In this document: positions 8,380 through 16,740 of the stretch, piece after piece
Layout of the letters: the number at the start of each line of letters is the position of its first letter
Numbering within the stretch: the first letter of the stretch is position 1
Assembly (NCBI GenBank): GCA_023229505.1
Contig: JALNZD010000017.1
Coordinates: 1-64,000, forward strand
Length of the DNA: 64,000 bases
DNA from: Bacteroidales bacterium
Lineage (GTDB): Bacteria; Bacteroidota; Bacteroidia; Bacteroidales; JAGOPY01
Direction of reading: 5' to 3'
Notes under the pieces: model-generated
Told to the model about the DNA's origin: nothing
Databases searched by the model: none
Seen by the model: the letters and a program-made list of their open reading frames with translations, nothing else
Program-made: the position numbers and the translations under genes

Positions 8380-10467
8380 TTGCAGATAGTCATGCCCTTT
8401 ATTTTGGGTATCATTTGTATGCTGTCAATCCGTCCGGAATTATCTGTCACTATACTCCTGTGGGTTTCGCTCGCATGTTTTCTTTGCCTTGTAATTTCTT
8501 ACCAATTATTAAGGGAAAATTTCAGGTTACGTTGGGTTGCCGGGTTATTTTCCAATATATCACTCTTTGTTCTTGGGACCTGCCTGGTTTCCATCTCAGA
8601 CCTCAAAAACCAGCCACCAAAGGAGGAAACTGCTGAACCTTTTTTTGAGGACGTTTTTCTCTGCAGGATTGATGAAAGCCCTGTTCAGAAATCAAGAACC
8701 AGCTTAGGAAATGCAGTGTTGATCGCAAAAATGGACAGCCTCAGGCATTGGTCTCCGATGAAGAGAAAAGCCCTGGTTTATTTTAAAGATGATTCACTCT
8801 GTAAATCATTGGCGTATGGAGATTTGATCCTGATATCGGGTGCCCTCCAAACAATAGCCGGGCCTCCGAACCCATATATGTTCAATTACAGGCAGTACCT
8901 TCATAACCGCCAGATCATATACCAGGTCTTCCTGAAACCAGGCCGGTGGCATCTTGTGGGCAAAGCAGTATCCAATCCGGTCAGGCGATGGGCTGAAAAA
9001 TGCCGGGAAGAATTCCTGGAAACTTTCAGAAAATTTAAGGTCGAAGGGCAGGACTTTGCCCTGGTCTCTGCGTTATTGCTGGGCAGCAAGGACTTCCTGG
9101 AGAAAGACATCATTCAGGAATTCAGCCATGCCGGGGTGATACATGTGCTAAGTGTCTCCGGCCTGCATGTGGGTATCATGTATGTCGTCGCTGACAAAAT
9201 GCTGTTTTTCCTGAAAAGAGGCCGGAAAAGCAGGAAGCTGCATCATATTCTCATCCAGGTCTGTATTTGGGCCTATGCTTTTATCACCGGCCTTCCATCT
9301 TCAGTAGTGAGAGCTGCTTTGATGTTCAGCCTGATTGCTGCCGGCAAGATGTTTAAAAGGAGTTCAGAGAGCTATAATATCCTCGCCGTTGCCGCATTTT
9401 TCCAGCTTTGGATTAATCCATACGAAATTACCCAGGTCGGGTTCCAACTTTCATACCTGGCTGTTCTCGGGATCTTTGCATTTTATAAACCGCTCAATGA
9501 GTTGATAAACCCTTTCAATAAACTATTTTCGTGGATTTGGTCAATCCTGGCTGTATCCATGGCGGCCCAGCTTGCTACTTTTCCGCTAGCCTGCCATTAT
9601 TTCAACATGTTCCCTGTTTATTTCCTTATAACGAACCTCATCGTGGTTCCCCTGGCTGCAGTTGTTACTTACTTCGCTGTGTCTTTATTAGTGGTTGGTG
9701 CGGCAGGTCTGACCTTCGAATGGCTGGCCTGGCCGTTGAAATGGAGCCTTCGTTTCATGAGCGGATCGGTAGAACTTATACAATCATGGCCGGCTGCTGT
9801 CATTGAACCGGTCATCCTTTCCCCTGCACAGGTCATGTTAATATACGCAACTATTTTGGGCCTTTTTATATTCGGCGTGCTGGCATATCGCAGGGGTGCA
9901 TTTATCATCTTAGGGTCTCTTCTATTATTCTCCATGCTATCTGGTAAATATCTTTATAAAAAGTTAAAAACCTCTGAAATCGCTGTTTACCAAGTCTCCG
10001 GGCATACTGCTATTGACCTGATTTATCAACGACAGACTTTTTTTATTTGCGACAGCCTTCTGTCAGCTGATACGGGCAAAATAGAATTTCAGATAAAACC
10101 CAACAGGATGAACCAGGGAATCAGGGATATTCAGGCTATTAAGGCCGAAAAGCAAAATCCCATGATGTTTCATGAAACATGGATAGATTACCCTTTTATA
10201 TATTTTAGAGGAAAACGTATCGTGATGATCGACGATAACTGGAAAACTGGTCTGCCGTCGGAACTCATACCATGCGACCTGGCCATCTTTTCCGGGAATC
10301 CGCGGATCAGTCCCGAGGAGCTAAAAACGCAAATCGGCATTAAGAAGGTAATCATCGATAGTTCGGTCCCGTTTTACCGGGCTGACCAGCTAATGCAAAT
10401 CTTTCAAAAAGAAGGTATTCCATGCCATTCCGTGAGGCATGCAGGTGCATTTGTTATGAGATGGTAA
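8380..10467 (+). CDS. ComEC/Rec2 family competence membrane protein
   Basis: This 695-residue polytopic protein moves single-stranded DNA across the inner membrane in transformation. It has an N-terminal DUF4131-like part (residues 1-190, including the OB-like segment ALVYFKDDSL), then the competence domain from about 225 to 500 with the signature HVLSVSGLHVGIMY. The C-terminal domain (about 525-695) has the outline of the metallo-beta-lactamase domain of longer ComECs but no HxHxDH, so it is probably non-catalytic. The frame is open from 8341. The start may be TTG 8380 or ATG 8392 (MPFILGI); the N-terminal sequence KYTPLQIVMPFILG argues for a start at or upstream of 8380. It converges with the peptidase gene, six bases away. 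Confidence 0.85.
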   Translation: MQIVMPFILGIICMLSIRPELSVTILLWVSLACFLCLVISYQLLRENFRLRWVAGLFSNISLFVLGTCLVSISDLKNQPPKEETAEPFFEDVFLCRIDESPVQKSRTSLGNAVLIAKMDSLRHWSPMKRKALVYFKDDSLCKSLAYGDLILISGALQTIAGPPNPYMFNYRQYLHNRQIIYQVFLKPGRWHLVGKAVSNPVRRWAEKCREEFLETFRKFKVEGQDFALVSALLLGSKDFLEKDIIQEFSHAGVIHVLSVSGLHVGIMYVVADKMLFFLKRGRKSRKLHHILIQVCIWAYAFITGLPSSVVRAALMFSLIAAGKMFKRSSESYNILAVAAFFQLWINPYEITQVGFQLSYLAVLGIFAFYKPLNELINPFNKLFSWIWSILAVSMAAQLATFPLACHYFNMFPVYFLITNLIVVPLAAVVTYFAVSLLVVGAAGLTFEWLAWPLKWSLRFMSGSVELIQSWPAAVIEPVILSPAQVMLIYATILGLFIFGVLAYRRGAFIILGSLLLFSMLSGKYLYKKLKTSEIAVYQVSGHTAIDLIYQRQTFFICDSLLSADTGKIEFQIKPNRMNQGIRDIQAIKAEKQNPMMFHETWIDYPFIYFRGKRIVMIDDNWKTGLPSELIPCDLAIFSGNPRISPEELKTQIGIKKVIIDSSVPFYRADQLMQIFQKEGIPCHSVRHAGAFVMRW

Positions 10468-10473
10468 AATGTT

Positions 10474-12762
10474 TTACCTGGAAATGACCAGTTTCCGGCT
10501 TATTTTCCGACTGTTATTTTCCAGGGTTCCATAATAAACACCGCTCTGCAAATGAGATACATCCAGGGCAATTTGATGCGTCCCTGCATCCATCCATTTT
10601 TCAGTTATTGATTTAACCGACCTGCCATTCGCATCAACCAGCTGAAGTTTTGTTAGCCCGGCGTTCTCAAGGGAAAATTCGACCGTTGTGATACTATTGA
10701 CCGGGTTCGGATGGAAAAGCAGATCTGTCTTTCCGGGTATGATAATACCGTCATTGATACCTACACCATTTACCATGACCTCCAGGTCATCGATAAACAT
10801 GCCTTCTTCTTCTATATAACTATCACTTTTAAACCGGAATCGGATAATTACATTGGTTTCATTGATGTAATTGTCCAGGGGGTAGGTTTTCAGTTCCCAG
10901 GTATTCAGGTTGCCTGTATAGCTTGCCAATTGGTCCCAGTCTGTTCCATTGGTTGAAACTTCTAAGAACATATAATCATAATCGCTTTCTATCTGGTAAC
11001 GGGTCCAGTAAGAAACCTGGGCAGAAGTAGCCCCCGTAAAATTCAGTGCCCTGAGGGTGCAGGGCGAGTCCATATCTGCCTGGTAATCACCGGCGGGGCT
11101 TTCAGTTAAAGCATTGCTTGATGAATGAAAAATCCCGCTTTGTAATCCCCATGAGTATGCCATGATCCAATAGGGGGCGCCAGTCTCAAAGTCATCGAAG
11201 AAAGGCAGGGAGATAGGAGGCATGGGGATGACCGTAACCAGGTTTGAGGGACCGGATTCTTCGCCGGAATTTAGGAAAACAGCAGTAACATAATAGGAGT
11301 AGGGTGTGCCGTTTTCTACTTCAGTATCGATATAAGCTGCTTCCACGGAGGTTGCATAAGGTGCCGGGTCGGCATTACGGAAAATATTGTAATGATCCAC
11401 GCTGTCAACAGCATCCCATTCAAGGCTGACTTCCGAATCACCGGACATTGCAACCAGGTTAGTGGGGGCCTGGAGCTCATCGGCCATTGAGGCAACGCTG
11501 GCGATAGTGGCCTGGACGAATGTATCGTGCTGTTCAAAGTTATTCACACTTGGCCCGATGGTATCGCCGGAGGTGTGGATATAAGGGCTGTAATTCTGGG
11601 AGTCTTCAAAGGGGAAAATACCCTGGTAGCCGGCATTGTTGAAGGAAGTATGGTCGCTGTCGCCACCGGAAAGCGCACCGTTGAAAATCTGAAAGTCAGG
11701 CAGGTATATGGCACAGACATCTTTGTAGAATTGTTTCAGCTCATTTGCTGATACCGGGCCAATGATATCGGTATGAATCACATCACCCGGTTGCAGGTAA
11801 CCAGCCATATCGATATTAAAATAGCCGAGGATATTCATGCCATTGCCCGCAGCTTCAGAGGCCCATGCTTCACTTCCGTAAAGGCCGTACTCTTCACCGC
11901 TCCAGGTTGCGAAGATAATGGACCGGTCGAACTGGTATTGGCTAAGGATACGGGCGGCTTCAAGAATTCCGGCAGTTCCGGTTGCATTGTCATCGGCGCC
12001 AGGCTCAGCGCTTCCGCCGGCATAAGAATCGTAATGCGCGCCCAGGACGACATATTCGTCAGGATATTTGGTGCCGGTAAGGGTGGCAATGACATTATCG
12101 CTGGCCGGACCGCCGGGCATTGAAAAGTCATGAAGTTCAGCATCGAGTCCGTAAGACTGAAATTTACTGAGTATCCAATTCTGGGCAAGTATACCGCCGG
12201 CTTTATAGGCATTTCGTGTCCCGTAATCCTGCAAGTGCTGAACGAACTGTTCCAGCGTGTCTGCATCCACCTGTGCGATCATAGTGAAAATGTCGTCCCT
12301 GGCATCCAGGCTGCCAGGTTTATAGTTGATTGTATTGGCGGGGAACCTGGCCGGGGCATTGGTAATTCGGATCATTCCCCCGTGAACGGCAGGATATAAT
12401 TGCGCTGCGTTTTGCTCATCTGCGGAAACGATGAGGAAATCAATTCCCTGGTGGAGGATTTTTGCAGTTTGAGTTACTGTCAGAATATAATTGCCTTTTT
12501 CCTGAGGGTCAAAATAGAGGATGAAATAATAAATACCTGCATCGGTCCAGGCTTTTTCGTCAAGAACGATACAACCTGCAGGTAATTGGGCATCCGTGCT
12601 CCCAATGACAATGTCATCATTGTAAAAATGGATCGTGAGGTCTTTCCGGCTGAAAGCATCTTTGGTTTGTTCGAGTGAGCCGGTTGGGATCAGAACCAGT
12701 TGGGAAGCAATCGTGAACAGGCTGAACATCAGGCTGATCGTGAGTAGAGTAAATTTTTTCAT
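10474..12762 (-). CDS. Secreted M28-family zinc peptidase with FN3 and T9SS sorting domains
   Basis: This is a 762-residue exported aminopeptidase-like protein. I chose the ATG at 12762 (MKKFTLLTI), which gives a proper signal peptide. The peptidase domain holds VLGAHYDSY with PGADDNATG (zinc ligands His and Asp), WSGEEYGLYGSEAW (catalytic and ligand Glu) and SDHTSFNNAG. A fibronectin type III domain (PTNLVAMSGDSEVSLEWDAV) and a jelly-roll region follow. The C-terminus is a type A T9SS sorting domain (LLFHPNPVNSITTVEFSL to KLVISR). The protein should cross the outer membrane through T9SS and act at the surface or outside. Confidence 0.9.
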   Translation of the reverse strand: MKKFTLLTISLMFSLFTIASQLVLIPTGSLEQTKDAFSRKDLTIHFYNDDIVIGSTDAQLPAGCIVLDEKAWTDAGIYYFILYFDPQEKGNYILTVTQTAKILHQGIDFLIVSADEQNAAQLYPAVHGGMIRITNAPARFPANTINYKPGSLDARDDIFTMIAQVDADTLEQFVQHLQDYGTRNAYKAGGILAQNWILSKFQSYGLDAELHDFSMPGGPASDNVIATLTGTKYPDEYVVLGAHYDSYAGGSAEPGADDNATGTAGILEAARILSQYQFDRSIIFATWSGEEYGLYGSEAWASEAAGNGMNILGYFNIDMAGYLQPGDVIHTDIIGPVSANELKQFYKDVCAIYLPDFQIFNGALSGGDSDHTSFNNAGYQGIFPFEDSQNYSPYIHTSGDTIGPSVNNFEQHDTFVQATIASVASMADELQAPTNLVAMSGDSEVSLEWDAVDSVDHYNIFRNADPAPYATSVEAAYIDTEVENGTPYSYYVTAVFLNSGEESGPSNLVTVIPMPPISLPFFDDFETGAPYWIMAYSWGLQSGIFHSSSNALTESPAGDYQADMDSPCTLRALNFTGATSAQVSYWTRYQIESDYDYMFLEVSTNGTDWDQLASYTGNLNTWELKTYPLDNYINETNVIIRFRFKSDSYIEEEGMFIDDLEVMVNGVGINDGIIIPGKTDLLFHPNPVNSITTVEFSLENAGLTKLQLVDANGRSVKSITEKWMDAGTHQIALDVSHLQSGVYYGTLENNSRKISRKLVISR

Positions 12763-12783
12763 GGTAGTGCTTTTAATGACTGG

Positions 12784-12791
12784 CAAAGGTA
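12784..12791 (-). promoter_or_regulatory. -7 box upstream of the M28 peptidase gene
   Basis: The complement reads TACCTTTG, a full TAnnTTTG match, 21 bases before the chosen ATG at 12762. No TTTG is seen at the -33 position. Confidence 0.4.
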
Positions 12792-13035
12792 GGGAAAAAG
12801 AGAGTAGATGCCAGTATGTAATTGAAGATGGACGATTTTTTCCTTTCTGACCTCAATACAGCCCTTGTAACGGGCGAAACCAAAGATAATTTTGAAAGCA
12901 TTAGGAAATATGATTTAAATCGTTTAATTTTAATGACTGAAAATAGCCGGGTTAGATGACATTCACCGATGGAAAGTTTCAGATTTGGTTTGCCAGGCGT
13001 TATGGTTTAAATAAATAAATTAAAAATTAGAAATT

Positions 13036-13218
13036 ATGTCACTAATTACTGTTTTAATCGTTTTGATTATTGTCGGCGTTGTCTTATGGCTTATCAATGC
13101 CTACATTCCAATGGATCACAAAATAAAAACAATACTCAACATTGTTGTTGTTATTGTTGTAATCTTATGGCTCCTGCGCGCATTTGGAGTTTACGAATCT
13201 TTAAATCTGCGTTTGTAA
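13036..13218 (+). CDS. Small two-helix membrane protein (Thivi_2564-like)
   Basis: This 60-residue protein is two hydrophobic helices (about residues 2-20 and 31-49) joined by the polar link NAYIPMDHKIKT. It resembles the widespread Thivi_2564 family of small membrane proteins of unknown function. It follows an AT-rich leader and stands alone at the left edge of the disordered 13-18 kb region. Confidence 0.65.
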   Translation: MSLITVLIVLIIVGVVLWLINAYIPMDHKIKTILNIVVVIVVILWLLRAFGVYESLNLRL

Positions 13219-13254
13219 CGAGAATAGAGATATTACATCAGGCCCGGCTGGAAC

Positions 13255-13413
13255 TTACAATCCATACCGAGTACTCGGGACAGAAATTTTTTTAGAAGAA
13301 TAGCCGGTTTTGGCATTATTATGTTGTAATATCCTTTTTTCAAGGTTTTTGGTATAACCAATATAATAAGACCTATCAAGCAGACTTTATATGATATAAA
13401 CCCGGAAAGGCAT
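13255..13413 (-). pseudogene. GIY-YIG nuclease family protein, nonsense-mutated and truncated
   Basis: The complement translates from ATG 13413 as MPFRVYII, then a stop, then SLLDRSYYIGYTKNLEKR and ILQHNNAKTGYSSKK. The YYIGYT motif and following KNLEKRILQHN are typical of the small GIY-YIG (UvrC/endonuclease-fold) proteins. The in-frame TAA stands where a Gln (CAA) is usual before SL, so one base change explains it. Homology ends at a palindromic site (13267-13283), after which the frame reads SVPSTRYGL and stops. The gene is therefore broken twice and is not expected to make an active enzyme. Confidence 0.75.
13267..13283. repeat. 17-bp palindrome-cored site, copy 1
   Basis: The sequence ccgagtactcgggacag contains the perfect palindrome ccgagtactcgg. 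A copy in opposite orientation with one mismatch lies at 14294-14310. Both copies sit exactly where a recognisable or open reading frame breaks off. Confidence 0.7.
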
Positions 13414-13420
13414 AATTAAT

Positions 13421-13455
13421 AAAAAAAACCTCTGAAAAATCACTTCTTCAAAGGT
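13421..13455 (-). terminator. Rho-independent terminator of tRNA-Asp
   Basis: Read on the complement, ACCTTTGAA and TTCAGAGGT form a 9-bp stem (one T-G wobble) with an 11-base loop, followed by a run of eight T. It begins 14 bases after the 3' end of the tRNA. The plus strand also ends in a T run, so it could work in both directions. Confidence 0.7.
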
Positions 13456-13468
13456 GGGTTTTTTTTAG

Positions 13469-13542
13469 CGGACTGGACGGGACTCGAACCCGCGACCTCC
13501 TGCGTGACAGGCAGGCATTCTAACCAGCTGAACTACCAGTCC
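13469..13542 (-). tRNA. tRNA-Asp (anticodon GTC)
   Basis: The complement folds into a standard 74-base cloverleaf. The acceptor stem is GGACTGG/CCAGTCC with discriminator G. The anticodon stem-loop is CCTGC-CTGTCAC-GCAGG with anticodon GTC. The T arm is CGCGG-GTTCGAGT-CCCG. The terminal CCA is not encoded. A terminator follows directly. Confidence 0.95.
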
Positions 13543-13655
13543 GTATTATAAGAACAATTAAGGGTGCAAAAGTAAAACATTTTCTGACATACCCAACCCG
13601 CAGGCTCATTTTTTATGTATAAGCCTTTGTATTCTTATTGTAATCCTTAGTGCCA

Positions 13656-13685
13656 TTTGTGATTAATTGAAAATATCTAATTTTG
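13656..13685 (+). promoter_or_regulatory. Promoter of the DUF192 gene
   Basis: TTTG at 13656-13659, an 18-base spacer, then TAATTTTG at 13678-13685: both elements match the Bacteroidota consensus at normal spacing. The TTG at 13683 lies inside the -7 box, so it cannot be the start codon; the ATG at 13701 is. Confidence 0.6.
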
Positions 13686-13700
13686 GCAAAAATACCTGCA

Positions 13701-14273
13701 ATGCCTGATAAAACTCCAATCAAAAAGGTGAATAAAAAAACAGCACGGAAGAAAATCAATTTGGTCCGGTTGCTCCTCATTTTCTTTGCAGTTATAATTG
13801 CATTGTCATTCCTTTTATTCAGCATTTTTACACCAAAAAGGAACAAACCAACTGCCAGTCAATCTTTCTTCAATTCAAAATCAGCTCCTTCATTCAGAAA
13901 AGATGGCAGCCTCTCTATTTTTCTGACTAAAAACCCTTCCCCAATTATACTTGATATTGAAATTGCTGATAATGATCAAGAACGGATGCGTGGACTGATG
14001 GATAGGCAAAATCTTCCCGACAATGCAGGTATGCTATTTGTCTTTTCTAATGATGAGCCAAGATCATTCTGGATGAAAAATACTTTTATATCCCTTGACA
14101 TCATTTATATCAATTCCCGAAAAGAAATTGTCAGCATCCAAAAATATACACAGCCTAAATCAACTTATTCTATTCCTTCTGAAAAACCAGCTAGATATGT
14201 TCTGGAAGTCAATGCCGGGTTCACAGATAAATATGGAATAAAGCCGGGTGATAAAATCGATTACTTTTATTGA
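13701..14273 (+). CDS. DUF192 domain protein with N-terminal membrane anchor
   Basis: This 190-residue protein has a Lys-rich N-terminus, one membrane helix at about residues 27-48, and a C-terminal DUF192 domain with the family signature (ERMRGLMDRQNLPDNAGMLF, then RSFWMKNTFISLDIIY). DUF192 proteins are small periplasmic or membrane-anchored beta-rich proteins of unknown biochemical role. The start follows from the promoter: the -7 box ends at 13685. Base composition is noticeably AT-richer than the core genes around it. Confidence 0.85.
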   Translation: MPDKTPIKKVNKKTARKKINLVRLLLIFFAVIIALSFLLFSIFTPKRNKPTASQSFFNSKSAPSFRKDGSLSIFLTKNPSPIILDIEIADNDQERMRGLMDRQNLPDNAGMLFVFSNDEPRSFWMKNTFISLDIIYINSRKEIVSIQKYTQPKSTYSIPSEKPARYVLEVNAGFTDKYGIKPGDKIDYFY

Positions 14274-14278
14274 ATTAA

Positions 14279-14509
14279 TGCGGGTTAGAATGCCTGTCCC
14301 GAGTACCCGGAAAAATACTCGCCGATTTAATTGGACTTAAAACGCAAGGACAGGTGGGTGAAGGCATTGAAGCAGCAGAACAAGCATTACATAACGAATT
14401 AGACTTGAATATTGACAAGACAGGTTCGACCTACTCAATTGATAGACATATTAAGATTGAAAAAATAAAAAACACTTTATATCGAGCAGACAGAGCTGCA
14501 GTTCAATAG
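14279..14509 (+). pseudogene. Orphan C-terminal gene fragment of unknown family
   Basis: An open frame without a credible start runs from 14279 to a TAG at 14507-14509 and encodes about 76 residues, including LADLIGLKTQGQVGEGIEA and ELDLNIDKTGSTYSIDRH. The composition looks coding. The frame passes straight through copy 2 of the 17-bp palindromic site, suggesting that a once longer gene was cut and joined here. I do not recognise the family. Confidence 0.35.
14294..14310. repeat. 17-bp palindrome-cored site, copy 2 (inverted)
   Basis: ctgtcccgagtacccgg is the reverse complement of copy 1 at 13267-13283 with one mismatch. The two enclose a segment of about 1 kb that holds tRNA-Asp and the DUF192 gene. 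Confidence 0.7.
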
Positions 14510-14537
14510 TGAAAGTAAAATAGCCAACCTATCGCCA

Positions 14538-15221
14538 ATGCTAACAGCAAAGGAAATAAAATCAACAGCACAAGGTCTTGGTGCCGATCAATGCGGCATT
14601 GCCAATGCTGAGAGGTTTGATGGTGCGCCCGGCGGATTCCATCCCCGTGATATTTACGACAGGTGTAAATCCGTCGTGGTCTTTTTGAAACGGATGCCCA
14701 CCGACGTCATCAATGCTGAAAATCCAGTGGTCTATACCCATACCGCCCACATTCTTTACAATATGCTTGACAAGATCGGAATGAACCTTTGCTTTGCCTT
14801 GGAGAAACAGGGCATCCGCGCCGTTCCCGTTCCAACGGATGTTCCATATCTTCACTGGGATGCTGAAAACAAGCACGGGATGGGCATCATTTCGCTCCGC
14901 CATAGCGCATACAACGCTGGGCTGGGGATTCTGGGCAGGAACACCCTTCTGATAAACAGGGAGTTGGGTAATCTTGTTTACATTGGGGCTGTTCTGATCG
15001 ATGCTGCTGCTGAGCCCGACCCCATCGTGGATGATTTCGAATGCCCACCAAATTGCAGGCTATGCCTTGAAGCCTGCCCTGTGCAGGCGTTGGACGGTGT
15101 TACTGTAAGTCAGAAACGGTGCAGGGAGCATTCAACGTTTGAGCACCCAAGGGGCTGGGATATCTATACCTGCTCAAAATGCAGGCAGGTATGTTTATAT
15201 AGTACTGATACGTTAATTTGA
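14538..15221 (+). CDS. Double 4Fe-4S protein related to epoxyqueuosine reductase QueG
   Basis: This 227-residue protein has an N-terminal part like QueG-type proteins (AQGLGADQCGIANAERF) and the conserved LGILGRNTLLI segment. Two clusters of cysteines can bind 4Fe-4S centres: CPPNCRLCLEACP, and a distal Cys with CSKCRQVC near the C-terminus. It is shorter than true QueG and lacks its C-terminal HEAT part, so it is better called an uncharacterised 4Fe-4S oxidoreductase of that superfamily. It precedes an exported nitroreductase by 19 bases, which suggests a redox pair. Confidence 0.75.
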   Translation: MLTAKEIKSTAQGLGADQCGIANAERFDGAPGGFHPRDIYDRCKSVVVFLKRMPTDVINAENPVVYTHTAHILYNMLDKIGMNLCFALEKQGIRAVPVPTDVPYLHWDAENKHGMGIISLRHSAYNAGLGILGRNTLLINRELGNLVYIGAVLIDAAAEPDPIVDDFECPPNCRLCLEACPVQALDGVTVSQKRCREHSTFEHPRGWDIYTCSKCRQVCLYSTDTLI

Positions 15222-15240
15222 ACGTTATAAATAAACTGCT

Positions 15241-15882
15241 ATGAAAAAGATTATCGCTTACATCTGTTTCGCAATCATTGTAAATTCAATGGCTGCCCAA
15301 GAATCAAAGACCATCATCTTGAACCCGCCCGACACGACAAGGGGGTTGCCAGTTATGAAGGCTTTATCATTGCGGGCATCAAGTAGTGAATTTGATACCA
15401 CCAGTTTGAGTCTTCAGGATATGTCCGACCTGTTATGGGCTGCAAACGGTATCAACCGACCTGAGATTGGAAAGCGTACAGCCCCGTCAGCGATGAATGC
15501 CCAAGATATTGATGTTTATGCCGTTATGAAATCTGGCGTTTATCTCTACAACGCAAATAAACATTGCCTTGATTTCAACATCGATGGGGATCATAGGGCT
15601 TTGGTGGCGGGAAAACAGGAGAATTTCGCACAAGCCCCGTTTATTTGTCTTTTAGTATCCGATATTTCAAGGTTCTCCCGTGGGGAAGACTCATTAAAAT
15701 TGGTTTGGGCGGCAGAAGATGCTGGCATTGTATCTCAAAATATTTCAATTTTCTGCGCATCAGTCGGCTTTGCCACCAGACCACGGGCGACTATGGATCA
15801 GGAAAAACTACGGGAAATTCTTAAACTAAAAGATTCGCAATATTTGATGCTAAATAACCCCGTATCATATAAAAGAGATTAG
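15241..15882 (+). CDS. Exported nitroreductase-family (SagB-type) flavoprotein
   Basis: This 213-residue protein has a signal peptide (about residues 1-19, ending MAAQ) and then a compact nitroreductase fold: LSLQDMSDLLWAANGINR, RTAPSAMNAQDIDVY, an AAEDAGIVSQNISIFCASVG helix and a terminal LNNPVSYKRD. These motifs are typical of the SagB-type subgroup that binds FMN. Family members reduce diverse substrates with reduced nicotinamides; one in the periplasm would need another electron donor, and the Fe-S protein 19 bases upstream is a candidate. The substrate is unknown. Confidence 0.8.
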   Translation: MKKIIAYICFAIIVNSMAAQESKTIILNPPDTTRGLPVMKALSLRASSSEFDTTSLSLQDMSDLLWAANGINRPEIGKRTAPSAMNAQDIDVYAVMKSGVYLYNANKHCLDFNIDGDHRALVAGKQENFAQAPFICLLVSDISRFSRGEDSLKLVWAAEDAGIVSQNISIFCASVGFATRPRATMDQEKLREILKLKDSQYLMLNNPVSYKRD

Positions 15883-16117
15883 CATAGCGACATTTACGAC
15901 AGCCATAGGGAAGTTAATATCTTGGCTCCATCCTTCATCAAAACCCCTCTTAAAACGCATTAAAATGGGGCTAATTTGGCTCTTTACGGTCATATTTCCC
16001 CGCTGATATTAATATCACGGCATCATTTGGGCGAAAGGGGCGGCTTGCATTCTTATTTACCGTTTACGCGAATTAGCCCACACATTCATATTCCAGCGTT
16101 TAAACCTTGTAAAAAGT

Positions 16118-16348
16118 TTATGAATGATTGTTTCCAGAATGGGTTGGGAACCTACTCTCCCTTAACAATTTGTACTTTAATCTTGTTTCGTCTGCCTTGC
16201 TTTCATCCAATATATAAACAATCGTTTTGCCATCGTCAAGGATTACAGGAAATTTCCCCAGTGTTGACCCCATTAATAGTTTTGCATCGGGGATTTTCGA
16301 TCGATTAAGTGCCAGATTCATCCTGTTTTCCCACTTGTCATTTTTCAT
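16118..16348 (-). CDS. Hypothetical 76-residue protein
   Basis: The reading frame starts MKNDKWENRMNLALNRSK and has a balanced, charged composition (ILDDGKTIVYILDESKADE) unlike the hydrophobic and Cys/His-rich overlapping plus-strand frames. I recognise no domain. It lies within an otherwise poorly coding 2-kb stretch and may be a live small gene or a relic. Confidence 0.4.
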   Translation of the reverse strand: MKNDKWENRMNLALNRSKIPDAKLLMGSTLGKFPVILDDGKTIVYILDESKADETRLKYKLLRESRFPTHSGNNHS

Positions 16349-16740
16349 CGTATGGATGTTTTATTAAAGAACATAAAATCAATTGTTTAATGTAAAAGGT
16401 ACAAGGTACGGCTAATTTTAATCATTACTATGTTCATTGAAGTATTATTAATGAACGATGATGGGTTATTGCTTTCTTTATGCCAGTCAATGAGCCGTCA
16501 GACAGGCTTGACGGCCACATTGGGCACTACCGTCATCACCTATAGAATATCACCAGCCCCAGAACATTCTTGCGGCATTTCTTGCCGTAGAACTTATTTC
16601 GCATTTAACGGGCTATGGGGTTTTAATGGAACCCAGACCTTTTTACGAATTTTCAACTACATACCGCACAATATCATTTCATAAATAGTACTATATGCGG
16701 AGAAATAAGAATAGATTCTAAAAATTTGGGGGAAAGTCAA
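16349..16740. other. Apparently non-coding stretch
   Basis: No convincing gene is seen. It contains a short perfect stem at 16494-16500/16509-16515 (GCCGTCA / TGACGGC) around an 8-base loop. Short open pieces on both strands are interrupted by stops, which suggests decayed DNA. The plus-strand frame at 16430-16684 looks like chance. Confidence 0.4.

Noticed and set aside
8380..10467. ComEC C-terminus as an active metallo-beta-lactamase nuclease
   Set aside because: No HxHxDH or other metal motif is present in residues 525-695.
13469..14310. tRNA-Asp as the attachment site of an integrated island
   Set aside because: The disordered DNA lies on the 5' side of the tRNA, no duplicate of the tRNA 3' end was found, and there is no integrase gene.
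15976..16308. Plus-strand open frame of 110 codons
   Set aside because: It is rich in His, Cys and Pro with no domain pattern, and overlaps a minus-strand frame of more natural composition.
16430..16684. Plus-strand open frame of 84 codons
   Set aside because: It has poor coding character and contains the hairpin at 16494-16515; it is more likely chance.
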